Origin: Lachnospiraceae bacterium
GTDB lineage: Bacteria; Bacillota; Clostridia; Lachnospirales; Lachnospiraceae
NCBI GenBank assembly: GCA_017480195.1
Contig: JAFVBE010000017.1
Location: forward strand, 1-64,000
Direction of reading: 5' to 3'
DNA: 64,000 nucleotides
Shown: one piece after another, positions 56,281 to 64,000 of the stretch
Layout: every line of letters starts with the position of its first letter
How positions within the stretch are numbered: position 1 is the first letter of the stretch
The notes under the pieces: model-generated
Databases searched by the model: none
Told to the model about the DNA's origin: nothing
Seen by the model: only the letters and a program-made list of their open reading frames with translations
Made by a program: the position numbers and the translations under genes

Positions 56281-58887
56281 ATGGATGTAGGCAAGGTCCT
56301 TATTCAATATGATAATATGTTTGATACCGAGTCATTGGAGGACATAGAGGCATTTCTTGTTCAGAAGATTGACGAGGCTTACAGGGAGGAGGATTATTAT
56401 TCTGCAATCACCCTTCTCAATGAGATTATAGGATTTTGCCGTGATACCAGTCAGGGTGAAAAGTCCGACAAATATTCTACTCAGGTGCTTGAACTTATGA
56501 CCGCGCAAGGCATAAACGGCACGGTAGAATATGCTACTACACTTCTTAATATCGCCAATGCTTACCGTGCTTTCGGCAAGCTGGATAAATCCCTTAAATT
56601 ATACGAGAATGTTGAACAGATATATAATGAGAAGCTTGATAAGGATGCCTTCAACTATGCGAGCCTTTATAATAACTGGAGTCTGCTGTATCAGGAGTTA
56701 GGAGACTTCGTAAATGCTGCCAAGATGCTCCAGCAGGCGCTTTATATAGTTGACAGCTATCCGAAGGCTGTTATGGAACAGGCGACTACGAGAACGAATA
56801 TGGCGGTTACTCTGCTTAGATTAAGCAAGTCTGAGAAGGGTGAGACAGCGTCTGAGAAGGTTTATAATACTGCGATGAAATATCTTGAGCAGGCGCTTGC
56901 CATATATGAAGCAGATGGAGGCAAGGACTTCCATTACAGTGCGGCTCTGTCAGCTATGGGTGATGCTCTTTATTACAGGAATAAATTTACGGAGGCAGCG
57001 GATTACTATGGCAGGGCTATGGAGGAGACCGAAAGACATGTCGGTAAATCAGATGCCTACTACAGAATACAGGATAATTATGAGAAGGCTATACATGAGG
57101 CAGAGCTTGAGAATTATAATCAGATAATGAACGACTATAATAACCAAACTGATGATAATGCCCATGGAGATGCGGATACGCGCAGAATGTCGTTAAACAG
57201 AAAAAATTTCAAGAATAATATGGAACGCTGTCAGGTGTTTTATGAAGAGTACGGCGCACCTATGATACATGACAGGTTTTCTGATTATGAGTCGAGAATT
57301 GCAGTTGGTTTGGTAGGTGAAGGCTCTGATTGTATGGAGTATGATGATGACATTTCCAAGGATCATGATTATAATGTGGGCTTCTGCATATGGCTTACGG
57401 AAGAGATATACGATGAAATCGGAGATGAGCTGCAGGCGGAATACAATAATCTGATTATAAATTACAGCGGAGAATTCTATAAGAAGGATAATAACGATAT
57501 GAACCTCTGTGACAGAAGGGGAGTATTCTCCATAGGAGATTTCTATGATACGCTCCTTGACAGCAGCGGGTTCTATGATAAGCTGGTAGGCCTTGCCGGA
57601 TATGGGCAGTACAGCTTAAGTGAGCCTATGTGGCTTAAGTTGTCTGAGGAAAGAATTGCAATGGCGGTAGACGGACGAATATTCAGGGATGACTTGGGAG
57701 AGTTCACAAGAGTAAGAAATGCGCTTAAGGAATATTATCCTAATAAGGTGACTATGCTTAAACTGGCACAGTACATCCATGATTTTTCGCAGGCAGGGCA
57801 GTATAACTATGTGAGGATGATGGCAAGGCACGACTATACCACTGCTAATATATGTAAGGCTAAGGCTGTGGATATGGCTATGCATATTATTTATCTGCTT
57901 AATGCAAGGTTTGCACCTTATTACAAGTGGTTAAGACGAGGGCTTGATGATGTACAGATTTTGAATAAGGCAGTTAAATTATTAGATGAGATATCCGAGC
58001 TCCCGATACAGAAGGAGGCATGGACCGGTACGAATTACAGTCCTTATATGATAAATGTTGCCGACAGCGTCGCTACGAAATTCGAAGAGATAGCCGGTAT
58101 GATACTTGATGAATTGAGCACAAGGGATATAGTTGTTAAGAAGGATACATTTTTAGATGCATATGCAGGAAAAATTGCTGCGCTTGCTTATGATGAGCAG
58201 GATATGGAAGATGAAAAAATAGAAAGAAAGGTTCGTGTTAAAGTGTCTGATATTAAGGAAAACAGAATATCAAAGGTTGCAGGTGAATTAATTGAAGAGA
58301 TAATCCTTAGAGAATGGAATCAGTTTGACAAGGTGGATAATGAGGGTGGCAGAGCCGACTGTCAGGACGACTGGAATACTTTCTCAATTATGAGAAGAAG
58401 CCAGTATATGACATGGACAGAGGAACTTTTGTCAAGCTACAGAAATGACCTTGCAGAAGCTGACAGCAAGGGATGGAATATGATTACGGAGAAGTACGCC
58501 CGTATGATGGAGAGTACGGCGCCGGATAAATATATGGAGCTTAAAGCTAATCTTCCGGTTAGAAGTCCTGAGAGAATAGCTATTCAGGAGGAGATAATCA
58601 AGATACAGATTGGCTGGATGGAGGAATTCGCTGTCAAGTATCCGAATATGGCGGCTAATTCAAGAAGTATACATACCTATGAGGATACTGCTTATAATAC
58701 CTCTTATGAGACATATTTAAGAGGTGAGCTTGGAACTTATTCAGATGATACGCTTGTATTATATGGAAGATTTATAGCTAAGGTTAATCAGGAGGGCAAA
58801 AATCTTGCATATATGATTATGAATAACACTGCTTTACTTTATGGTTATTCATCGGTAGAGGAAGCAGAGACAAAGATAAACGAGTAA
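56281..58887 (+). CDS. TPR - DUF4037 nucleotidyltransferase-like - DUF4125 protein
   Basis: An 868-residue cytoplasmic protein. Residues about 20-290 are TPR repeats (ATTLLNIANAYRAFGKLDKSLKLYENV, ASLYNNWSLLYQELGDFVNAAKMLQQAL, ALSAMGDALYYRNKFTEAADYYGRAM). Residues about 320-600 resemble DUF4037, a nucleotidyltransferase-like fold, with GLVGEGSDCMEYDDDISKDHDYNV supplying Gly-Ser and acidic residues. Residues about 670-868 resemble DUF4125 (REWNQFDKVDNEGGRADCQDDW). ATG 56281 has AAGGAGG 8-14 bases upstream. I know of no defined function. It sits 29 bases before a glycosyltransferase gene. Confidence 0.72.
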   Translation: MDVGKVLIQYDNMFDTESLEDIEAFLVQKIDEAYREEDYYSAITLLNEIIGFCRDTSQGEKSDKYSTQVLELMTAQGINGTVEYATTLLNIANAYRAFGKLDKSLKLYENVEQIYNEKLDKDAFNYASLYNNWSLLYQELGDFVNAAKMLQQALYIVDSYPKAVMEQATTRTNMAVTLLRLSKSEKGETASEKVYNTAMKYLEQALAIYEADGGKDFHYSAALSAMGDALYYRNKFTEAADYYGRAMEETERHVGKSDAYYRIQDNYEKAIHEAELENYNQIMNDYNNQTDDNAHGDADTRRMSLNRKNFKNNMERCQVFYEEYGAPMIHDRFSDYESRIAVGLVGEGSDCMEYDDDISKDHDYNVGFCIWLTEEIYDEIGDELQAEYNNLIINYSGEFYKKDNNDMNLCDRRGVFSIGDFYDTLLDSSGFYDKLVGLAGYGQYSLSEPMWLKLSEERIAMAVDGRIFRDDLGEFTRVRNALKEYYPNKVTMLKLAQYIHDFSQAGQYNYVRMMARHDYTTANICKAKAVDMAMHIIYLLNARFAPYYKWLRRGLDDVQILNKAVKLLDEISELPIQKEAWTGTNYSPYMINVADSVATKFEEIAGMILDELSTRDIVVKKDTFLDAYAGKIAALAYDEQDMEDEKIERKVRVKVSDIKENRISKVAGELIEEIILREWNQFDKVDNEGGRADCQDDWNTFSIMRRSQYMTWTEELLSSYRNDLAEADSKGWNMITEKYARMMESTAPDKYMELKANLPVRSPERIAIQEEIIKIQIGWMEEFAVKYPNMAANSRSIHTYEDTAYNTSYETYLRGELGTYSDDTLVLYGRFIAKVNQEGKNLAYMIMNNTALLYGYSSVEEAETKINE

Positions 58888-58916
58888 TATGATACTGCAT
58901 AGGAGACGATTGGATT

Positions 58917-60089
58917 ATGAAGATTATATTTTGCAGATGGGACAGTATATGTGAAGAGGGTATTACAAATGCTATGAAGCGTCTTTCCTATGACCTTGTT
59001 TTATTTGACAGATATTTTGACAGTGTTGATTATGATGTGAATTATCTGAATGCTCTTGCAGAAGAAATACAGAAAAATCCTGATGCGGATTGTGTATTCT
59101 CAGTTAATTTCCAGCCGATTATAGCGCGTGTCTGTAAGGTTTTCAAATTGCCTTATATATCGTGGACGGTTGATTGTCCGCAATTTCAGCTATATTCTGA
59201 AACTATTGATTACAGTACCAATCGTATTTTCTTATTTGATTATGCTCAGTACGAGAGATTTTCGCCGTATAATCCCAACTGTATATTCTATATGCCATTA
59301 GGCTGTGATATTGATACATGGGACAGCATCAAGCCAACCGCAGATGAGCACAAAAGATATGATTGTGATATATCCTTTGTTGGTTCACTTTATTCGGAGA
59401 AAACCAGATACAACAGTATAGAGAAGGAACTGCCGGATGAGATGCGTGGCTATGTAGACGGACTTATCAATGCGCAGCTTAATGTATATGGCTATAATTT
59501 TATTGAAGATTCCATAAGTGATGAATGGGCAGACGAATTTAAAAAATATGCAGGCTGGGTTCCGCTTGCGGAGGATTACAGGGAAGATATAAGGGCCATT
59601 GTAGCAGATACTTATATCGGATATAAATGTACGGAGCAGGAGCGAATTAGAATTTTAACTGCGATAAGTGATAAGTTTAAGATGGATTTGTGGACGCTTA
59701 GTGATGCATCTATGATACCGCATATCAATAACAGAGGCGGTGCAGATTCTAATAATATGATGCCACAGATTATAAAGTGCAGCAAGATTAATCTTAATCT
59801 TACCAATAAGCCGATTAAGACAGGACTGCCGCTTAGGATATTCGACCTGATGGGCGCAGGCGGATTCGTCATATCTAATTATCAGTCTGAGATACCTGAA
59901 TACTTCAATCCGGGTGAAGATATAGTGCTTTTTGAGAGTGTGCCGGATTTGTTAGATAAGATAGGTTATTATCTGGAACATGAGGATGAGAGAATCCGTA
60001 TTGCAAAGAACGGATATGAGAAGGTCAAGAAAGAACATTCATATGATGTAAGGCTTCCAAAGATGCTTGAGATAGCGGGACTTGCATAA
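58917..60089 (+). CDS. DUF3880/CgeB-like glycosyltransferase
   Basis: A 390-residue protein with two Rossmann-like halves. The N-terminal half (IIFCRWDSICEEGITNAMKRL, SVNFQPIIARVCKVFKLPYISWTVDCP) matches DUF3880. The C-terminal half (LTNKPIKTGLPLRIFDLMGAGGFVISNYQSEIPEYFNPGEDIVLFES) is a GT-B type glycosyltransferase domain with the nucleotide-sugar binding Glu-rich segment. Likely modifies a surface protein or polysaccharide. The upstream TPR protein is probably a functional partner; TPR/glycosyltransferase pairs are common. Monocistronic end marked by a new promoter inside its last codons. Confidence 0.8.
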   Translation: MKIIFCRWDSICEEGITNAMKRLSYDLVLFDRYFDSVDYDVNYLNALAEEIQKNPDADCVFSVNFQPIIARVCKVFKLPYISWTVDCPQFQLYSETIDYSTNRIFLFDYAQYERFSPYNPNCIFYMPLGCDIDTWDSIKPTADEHKRYDCDISFVGSLYSEKTRYNSIEKELPDEMRGYVDGLINAQLNVYGYNFIEDSISDEWADEFKKYAGWVPLAEDYREDIRAIVADTYIGYKCTEQERIRILTAISDKFKMDLWTLSDASMIPHINNRGGADSNNMMPQIIKCSKINLNLTNKPIKTGLPLRIFDLMGAGGFVISNYQSEIPEYFNPGEDIVLFESVPDLLDKIGYYLEHEDERIRIAKNGYEKVKKEHSYDVRLPKMLEIAGLA

Positions 60090-60110
60090 TATTTTAATAT
60101 GATGTATAAT
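60082..60110 (+). promoter_or_regulatory. Promoter of the diguanylate cyclase gene
   Basis: TTGCAT (60082-60087), 17 bp, TATAAT (60105-60110). The -35 box overlaps the last codons of the glycosyltransferase gene. The leader of about 55 bases holds a 5-codon ATG frame ending at TGA 60143. Confidence 0.55.
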
Positions 60111-60172
60111 ATTTTGAGGTTTTTTATGAAACTTACCATTTGATTTGTTTGTGGGGGACAATGGGCTGACAT

Positions 60173-61267
60173 ATGGCGGAGTTATTTTCAAAAATTGAAA
60201 TTTTTTTCAAAAATAATTTTATGATTGATGACAGAAAAAAATATGCATTAATCTGTGATTCTGTTGCATTGGTGCATCTGCTCTTTTTGGTTGTCTTTTT
60301 CGTGTCAGGAGTTACACCTTTATTTGTATATAATATTTTTGCGGTTTCCATGTATCTTTATTGTGGATTTTATCTTTCAAAGCATGAGAAATTTGCTACT
60401 GTATTTATATTAACTATAATTGAGGTTATCTTTCATTCTGCATTTGCTACGGTTTTATTGGGGTGGAATTATGGTTTTATGATTTATACCATTGCGTTGA
60501 TACCGGTTGCATTTTATATGGCTTTTACCATAGAAACCATTACAAAGAGTCTCCAATTCTCCGTTCTTTCAAGTGCTTTCATTTTCATTACCTATTTCGT
60601 GATTATATATTATGCCAGACATAATAATGAGGTATACCATGCGGGAGCAAGACTTGAAGGTATGTTTTTTTATTTGAATAATATGATAGCATTTGCTATG
60701 TCCATATTTTTCTCGGGTTTATTCATTGTGGAAATTATTAATATTCAGAGGAATTTAAGAAGTGAGAATATCTCTCTTGAGGAGCAGGCTAATTATGACA
60801 AGCTCACGCATCTTCTGAATCGTAATGCTATGGCTAAGTATTTTGATGATGCGATTATTCTTGCAGAGCGTGATAACAAGGATTTCTGTATTCTTATGCT
60901 TGATATAGATGATTTTAAGAAGGTTAATGATACCTACGGACATGATTGCGGTGACGAGGTTCTTAAAACTGTCGCCAGAGTCATATCTGATGATTTGAGA
61001 CAGGGCGATGCCGTATTCAGATGGGGCGGCGAGGAGATTGTCGTTCTTATACGAAGTGATATTAAGGTTGCAACGAGTGTTGCACACAGAATATGCAATC
61101 ACATAGCGGGCACTGTTACCTCGCATCAGAATAAGAATATCAGGGTTACGATTACCATTGGTGTGGCTGCGTTCGTCAAGGGCATGACTATGGATGAGCT
61201 TATCAAGCAGGCGGATGTCAAGCTTTACTATGGTAAGAAGCATGGCAAGGATCAGGTGGTAAGCTAA
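60173..61267 (+). CDS. Membrane diguanylate cyclase (GGDEF)
   Basis: A 364-residue protein with six or so membrane helices in residues about 20-200 (ALVHLLFLVVFFVSGVTPLFVYNIF, VFILTIIEVIFHSAFATVLLGW, MAFAMSIFFSGLFIVEII) and a C-terminal GGDEF domain: NYDKLTHLLNRNAM, LDIDDFKKVNDTYGHDCGDEVL and the active-site loop FRWGGEEIVVLI. GGEEI departs from GGEEF only at the last position and retains the catalytic Gly-Gly-Glu-Glu. No RxxD inhibitory site is seen. It should make c-di-GMP in response to an unknown membrane signal. Confidence 0.9.
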   Translation: MAELFSKIEIFFKNNFMIDDRKKYALICDSVALVHLLFLVVFFVSGVTPLFVYNIFAVSMYLYCGFYLSKHEKFATVFILTIIEVIFHSAFATVLLGWNYGFMIYTIALIPVAFYMAFTIETITKSLQFSVLSSAFIFITYFVIIYYARHNNEVYHAGARLEGMFFYLNNMIAFAMSIFFSGLFIVEIINIQRNLRSENISLEEQANYDKLTHLLNRNAMAKYFDDAIILAERDNKDFCILMLDIDDFKKVNDTYGHDCGDEVLKTVARVISDDLRQGDAVFRWGGEEIVVLIRSDIKVATSVAHRICNHIAGTVTSHQNKNIRVTITIGVAAFVKGMTMDELIKQADVKLYYGKKHGKDQVVS

Positions 61268-61288
61268 GACAAATATATGTTTGGCGCT

Positions 61289-61570
61289 TTAAGGGTGTGG
61301 TGGATATGACTATTGACTTCGGGAACATATGGGGCACCGAAAACCCGTTCTCACTCGATAAAAAACGCAGGGGATACTAAGAAAAACTTAAAGACAGATG
61401 ATACGTATAATTTGATTACTTTGTAATCCATTATCCGTCTCACCTGTCTTTTCCTTTTTCAAGTACCCGCGTTTTTTAACGGTTTTCTTGTGCCCCATAT
61501 ATCCCCTTGCCAATCAGCCATATTCCCCACACCAGCTTGAACATCACGATATCGTGATATTCAAGCTATA
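61289..61570. repeat. Structured self-complementary element, family 1 copy B
   Basis: 282 bp, aligning without gaps to 40519-40800. The arms GGTGTGG.../...CCACACC, the AAAAAACGC/GCGTTTTTT pair, the GATTAC/GTAATC hairpin and the terminal palindrome (61534-61567) are all kept. Stem bases differ from copy A but remain paired, for example GAAAAC (61339) with GTTTTC (61482), where copy A has GAGGAC with GTCCTC. The end palindrome lies 265 bases after the GGDEF stop and may help end that transcript. Confidence 0.8.
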
Positions 61571-61590
61571 TTATTAATTTAATATATTTA

Positions 61591-61631
61591 TATACGCGCA
61601 GCATGTCAGTTAGATGGGGTTATGCTTTGAT
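61591..61631 (+). repeat. Left direct repeat of the accessory island
   Basis: About 41 bases starting TATACGCGCAGC and containing GTTAGATGGGGTTATGCTTT. The same sequence with about eight differences recurs at 63044-63086 in the same orientation. The pair encloses the 53-bp array, the HTH gene and its inverted repeats. Between this repeat and the array (61632-61734) I see only an AGTTTA/TAAACT hairpin. Confidence 0.55.
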
Positions 61632-61734
61632 TGACCTGACAGATTAGTAATATAACAGATATGAAAAGTAGTTTATCAACACGCTACGCATGTATAGAAT
61701 TTATGAATGCGAATGTCATTTATGTAAACTAATT

Positions 61735-61930
61735 ACAGACTAAGTAATGCAAAACATTGATTTAGTCCGTAGTTTTTTTGAAGAAGTGCGGACTAAAATT
61801 AGTAATATGTTGATTTAGTCTGTATTTGGGGAAAAATAATACAGACTAAACCGGACAAAATTCTTAATTAGTCTGATAGTTTCGAAAAAATATACGGACT
61901 AAATTTGGCAAACCACTGATTAAGTCTGTA
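61735..61930. repeat. 53-bp-phased array of GACTAA/TTAGTC dyads
   Basis: GACTAA occurs at 61738, 61791, 61844 and 61897, and TTAGTC (last one TAAGTC) at 61762, 61815, 61868 and 61921. Every step is exactly 53 bp, five helical turns. Within a unit TTTAGTCYGTA faces TRCGGACTAAA as a hairpin or dyad; the sequence between is not conserved. The array ends about 90 bases before a promoter that reads into the HTH cassette. It could be a multi-site operator, a partition or replication site, or a decayed tandem repeat. Confidence 0.7.
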
Positions 61931-62022
61931 TACTTGCGAAAAATGAGCAAAGTAATCTTATTATATATTCCGATTATTTTTTTTCTTAGTGTATCCTGTA
62001 TTATGTCTGTATCTCATATAAT

Positions 62023-62051
62023 TTGACAAAACAAAATGTAAAAGTTAGTAT
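62023..62051 (+). promoter_or_regulatory. Promoter reading into the HTH cassette
   Basis: TTGACA (62023-62028), 17 bp, TAGTAT (62046-62051): a perfect -35 and fair -10. The transcript would cross the left inverted repeat and reach the HTH gene at 62268 with a leader of about 210 bases. A TTGACA/TGTCAA dyad (62180-62206) in that leader is a possible operator. Confidence 0.5.
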
Positions 62052-62070
62052 ATTAACAGTTAAATAAATT

Positions 62071-62160
62071 GGGATTTGCATGTATGCTACAAGCCGTGAC
62101 CGAGAACACACGAAGTGTGGTCGAGGTGTGCACGGCAATTATTTAAGCAAATTTGAATTT
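62071..62160 (+). repeat. Left long inverted repeat of the HTH cassette
   Basis: Bases 62092-62160 are the exact reverse complement of 62867-62935 (69 of 69). The outer part 62071-62098 matches the reverse complement of 63009-63036 with two differences. The arm itself folds (GCCGTG/CACGGC around CACAC-GAA-GTGTG). The two arms enclose only the HTH regulator gene. Confidence 0.9.
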
Positions 62161-62267
62161 TACGGTATGTAAAAGAACTTTGACACACGGAAAACATAGA
62201 TGTCAATACACTTTGATAGCGAAAATACGACCTTTCGATTAGTATGAGTATGCAAGGAGGTGACGAG

Positions 62268-62855
62268 ATGGAACTTGGAAAACAAATAAAAATGCATCGT
62301 CAGGAAGCACATCTATCCCAAGAGGAGTTAGCCAATCGTGTTTATGTTTCAAGACAAACAATCTCAAATTGGGAAAATGATAAAAGCTATCCAGATGTGA
62401 ATAGTTTGGTATTACTGAGTGAAATCTTTCAAATCTCTCTTGACAATCTAATCAAAGGAGATATTGAAGTTATGAAAGATGTAATTCAAAAAGAAGAAAT
62501 TAAGAAAATGAACCGCTATGGGAAAAACTACACTATAATGCTAATTGCTACTGCTGTTTCTGCGGTTCCGCTATTTATGTGGCTCGGTGTGTGGGCGTTC
62601 ATTCCTTGGGGAATTATTTGGGCAATCTCTATGTATTTTGCCTTTAAGGTTGAAAAGATAAAAAAAGATAATGATGTTCAAACCTATAAAGAAATTGTTG
62701 CATTTTCTGAGGGGAAACTATTGGACGATATACACAAGCAGCGAGAAATAGGTAAACGTCCATACCAGAAGATTCTCTTAGTTATAGGTAGTGCACTGAT
62801 AACATTTATTGTTTGCGAATTAATTGGGTTTCTGATGCATATTTTTTTGAACTAA
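62268..62855 (+). CDS. HTH (XRE) regulator with C-terminal membrane helices
   Basis: A 195-residue protein. Residues 1-65 are a Cro/C1-type helix-turn-helix (LGKQIKMHRQEAHLSQEELANRVYVSRQTISNWENDKSYPD). A short linker is followed by two close membrane helices (IMLIATAVSAVPLFMWLGVWAFIPWGIIWAISMYFAF), a cytoplasmic helix and a last membrane helix (ILLVIGSALITFIVCELIGFL). ATG 62268 has AGGAGG 8 bases upstream. Membrane-tethered XRE regulators occur near transporters in Firmicutes; here there is none. Codon choice looks less biased than in neighbours, consistent with transfer. It is the only gene between the inverted repeats. Confidence 0.85.
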   Translation: MELGKQIKMHRQEAHLSQEELANRVYVSRQTISNWENDKSYPDVNSLVLLSEIFQISLDNLIKGDIEVMKDVIQKEEIKKMNRYGKNYTIMLIATAVSAVPLFMWLGVWAFIPWGIIWAISMYFAFKVEKIKKDNDVQTYKEIVAFSEGKLLDDIHKQREIGKRPYQKILLVIGSALITFIVCELIGFLMHIFLN

Positions 62856-62866
62856 TGTATATGATT

Positions 62867-63036
62867 AAATTCAAATTTGCTTAAATAATTGCCGTGCACA
62901 CCTCGACCACACTTCGTGTGTTCTCGGTCACGGCTGTCGCCGTATACATATGAGACTATATTCGCTTTTGTGAGCAAGCTCCCAAAGTGAATATAGTCTC
63001 ATATTGTGCACGGCTTGTAGCATACGTGCAAATTCC
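62867..63036 (-). repeat. Right long inverted repeat with an extra hairpin
   Basis: 62867-62935 is the exact inverse of the inner left arm and 63009-63036 of its outer end. Between them are 73 extra bases (62936-63008) forming a hairpin in which ATATGAGACTATATTC faces GAATATAGTCTCATAT. Thus the right arm carries an insertion, or the left arm a deletion. Confidence 0.88.
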
Positions 63037-63043
63037 AGTTTAT

Positions 63044-63086
63044 ACATACACGCGCAGCGTGTCGGTTAGAGGGGGTATACTTTAAT
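63044..63086 (+). repeat. Right direct repeat of the island
   Basis: Counterpart of 61591-61631. Its second half (63061-63088, GTCGGTTAGAGGGGG...) is also the inverse of 63321-63350, so the repeat and its inverted partner bracket structured element D. Confidence 0.55.
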
Positions 63087-63102
63087 AGCAATTATTTGTT
63101 TA

Positions 63103-63302
63103 GGCATGATAAAAAGCAGGCAGTTATTGCAACAATTTGCACAATTTGTGTGAAATCAGAATCGAAACATCGAATATATTAACACGAAATCGATATGTCT
63201 GAGCGAAGCGAGTTCATCGATTTCGTGTTAATATAGAGATGTTGAGATTACTGATTTAACAAATTGATTGCATGTTGCATAACTGCCTGCTTTTATCATG
63301 CC
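63103..63302. repeat. Structured self-complementary element, family 2 copy D
   Basis: A 200 bp near-palindrome. The outer arms GGCATGATAAAA and TTTTATCATGCC pair, followed by GCAGGCAGTTAT/ATAACTGCCTGC. The apex CGAAATCGAT...ATCGATTTCG encloses TGAGCGAAGCGAGTT (63200-63214). The internal boxes 63139-63157 and 63250-63278 match copy C almost base for base, while all stems have different sequence but are still paired. Located just downstream of mnmA (minus strand). Confidence 0.78.
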
Positions 63303-63370
63303 GATATTAATCAGATAATCTATTAAAGTATACCATCCCTCTGACCGACCTTGCTAATATAAACATTTAT

Positions 63371-64000
63371 TTATATGATTGTTCCGCCGCCGACTACTAT
63401 ATCACCATCATATAGTACGACAGCCTGTCCTTTGGTTATGGCTCGTTGCGGCTCATCGAATATTACCTTTATCTTTCCGTCTTCGAATGGATAAACAGTA
63501 GCAGATGCCTCTTTGTGCCTATAGCGGACTTTGGCATTTACCTTCATTGGCTCAGTGAGTTTCTCTATTGATATCCAGTTCATATCATCAGCTATAAGCT
63601 CTTTTGTGAACAGCTCGTCATTTGTTCCAAGCATTACGGTATTGTCATAAGGATTTATATTCATTACATACATCGGCGCGGTAAAGGATAGTCCCAAGCC
63701 CTTTCTCTGGCCTATGGTGTATCTTATTATGCCCTTATGCTCGCCTAATATATTGCCGTTCTTATCTATGAAATTACCTTTTGGATAGAGCTTTTCGGTG
63801 TATTTTTCTATAAAGCTTATGTAATCGCCATCCGGGACGAAGCATATATCCTGACTGTCGTGTTTATTTGCGTTTATGAAGCCGTTTTCCTCGGCGAGGT
63901 GCCTGACATCTTCTTTGTTCATTGCACCAAGCGGAAACTGTGTATGTGCAAGCTGCTCCTGAGTAAGTGAATATAGTACATAGCTTTGGTCCTTGGCTGT
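63371..64000 (-). CDS. mnmA: tRNA 2-thiouridine(34) synthase MnmA, C-terminal part
   Basis: The 3' portion (209 codons) of mnmA; the frame is open to the window edge, so the N-terminal PP-loop half lies outside. Visible are the KDQSYVLYSLTQEQLAHTQFPLG segment, the catalytic Cys in SQDICFVPDGDY, the TIGQRKGLGLSF motif and the C-terminal beta-barrel (KVRYRHKEASATVYP, FDEPQRAITKGQAVVLYDGDIVVGGG). MnmA transfers sulfur to U34 of tRNA-Lys, -Glu and -Gln using ATP and a persulfide donor. Ends with two isoleucines before the stop. Confidence 0.95.
   Translation of the reverse strand, partial: TAKDQSYVLYSLTQEQLAHTQFPLGAMNKEDVRHLAEENGFINANKHDSQDICFVPDGDYISFIEKYTEKLYPKGNFIDKNGNILGEHKGIIRYTIGQRKGLGLSFTAPMYVMNINPYDNTVMLGTNDELFTKELIADDMNWISIEKLTEPMKVNAKVRYRHKEASATVYPFEDGKIKVIFDEPQRAITKGQAVVLYDGDIVVGGGTII

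Noticed and set aside
61735-61930. The 53 bp array as a CRISPR array
   Set aside because: Conserved parts are only 6-11 bases each and form a dyad, the whole period is 53 bp, repeats are imperfect, and no cas gene is present.

Overview
This 64 kb window comes from an AT-rich Firmicute, most likely an anaerobic gut or rumen member of the Lachnospiraceae (Clostridia). The evidence is consistent: short intergenic gaps, strong AGGAGG-type ribosome binding sites, frequent ATGA gene overlaps, a Gram-positive Tad pilus locus with a very short Flp pilin, a PdxST/PdxR vitamin B6 locus, a VanW-family surface protein, and an F-type ATP synthase whose c subunit carries a complete sodium-binding signature. 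Species cannot be fixed from sequence alone. No rRNA, tRNA or cas genes were seen.

Layout. 0-6.9 kb: a candidate small RNA, a small membrane peptide, VanW, an AIR-synthase-like protein, Lrp regulator plus aminotransferase, TrmL and a radical SAM protein. 6.9-11.6 kb: a response regulator/ABC transporter/histidine kinase module with a visible 11-bp-phased operator, then a secreted protein. 11.7-12.7 kb: a DHH phosphoesterase. 12.9-22.1 kb: a complete Tad (Flp) pilus operon (prepilin peptidase, TadZ, TadA, TadB, TadC, Flp pilin, two TadE-like proteins, a DUF5702-like protein and an FHA protein), interrupted by a long fully paired RNA hairpin. 22.2-27.0 kb: flavodoxin/SCP2 fusion, dnaX-ybaB-recR, phosphofructokinase. 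27.1-33.1 kb: two lineage-restricted proteins, lysA, sua5/tsaC, rpiB. 33.2-40.5 kb: the ATP synthase operon (atpZ, atpI, atpB-E-F-H-A-G-D-C). 40.5-42.5 kb: an accessory pocket with a structured repeat, a GNAT gene with an early stop, and a type III toxin-antitoxin locus whose RNase-like toxin is fused in frame to a GNAT acetyltransferase. 42.6-47.5 kb: a degenerate GGDEF-EAL protein and a large hybrid histidine kinase. 47.7-52.8 kb: a DUF3160-type protein, lactate dehydrogenase, CDF transporter. 52.9-56.2 kb: pdxST and divergent pdxR. 56.3-61.3 kb: TPR/DUF4037/DUF4125 protein, DUF3880-like glycosyltransferase, diguanylate cyclase. 61.3-63.35 kb: a 2 kb island of repeats around one HTH membrane regulator flanked by long inverted repeats. 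63.4 kb to the end: the 3' part of mnmA.

The most unusual material is (i) the type III toxin-GNAT fusion with its two-repeat pseudoknot antitoxin RNA at 41.3-42.5 kb; (ii) two families of roughly 200-280 bp self-complementary elements, each in two copies (40.5 and 61.3 kb; 53.5 and 63.1 kb), whose stems change between copies while remaining paired; (iii) a short repeat carrying a promoter in front of two unrelated operons (22.13 and 33.15 kb); and (iv) the HTH cassette bounded by a perfect 69 bp inverted repeat, next to an exactly 53-bp-phased array of dyads.
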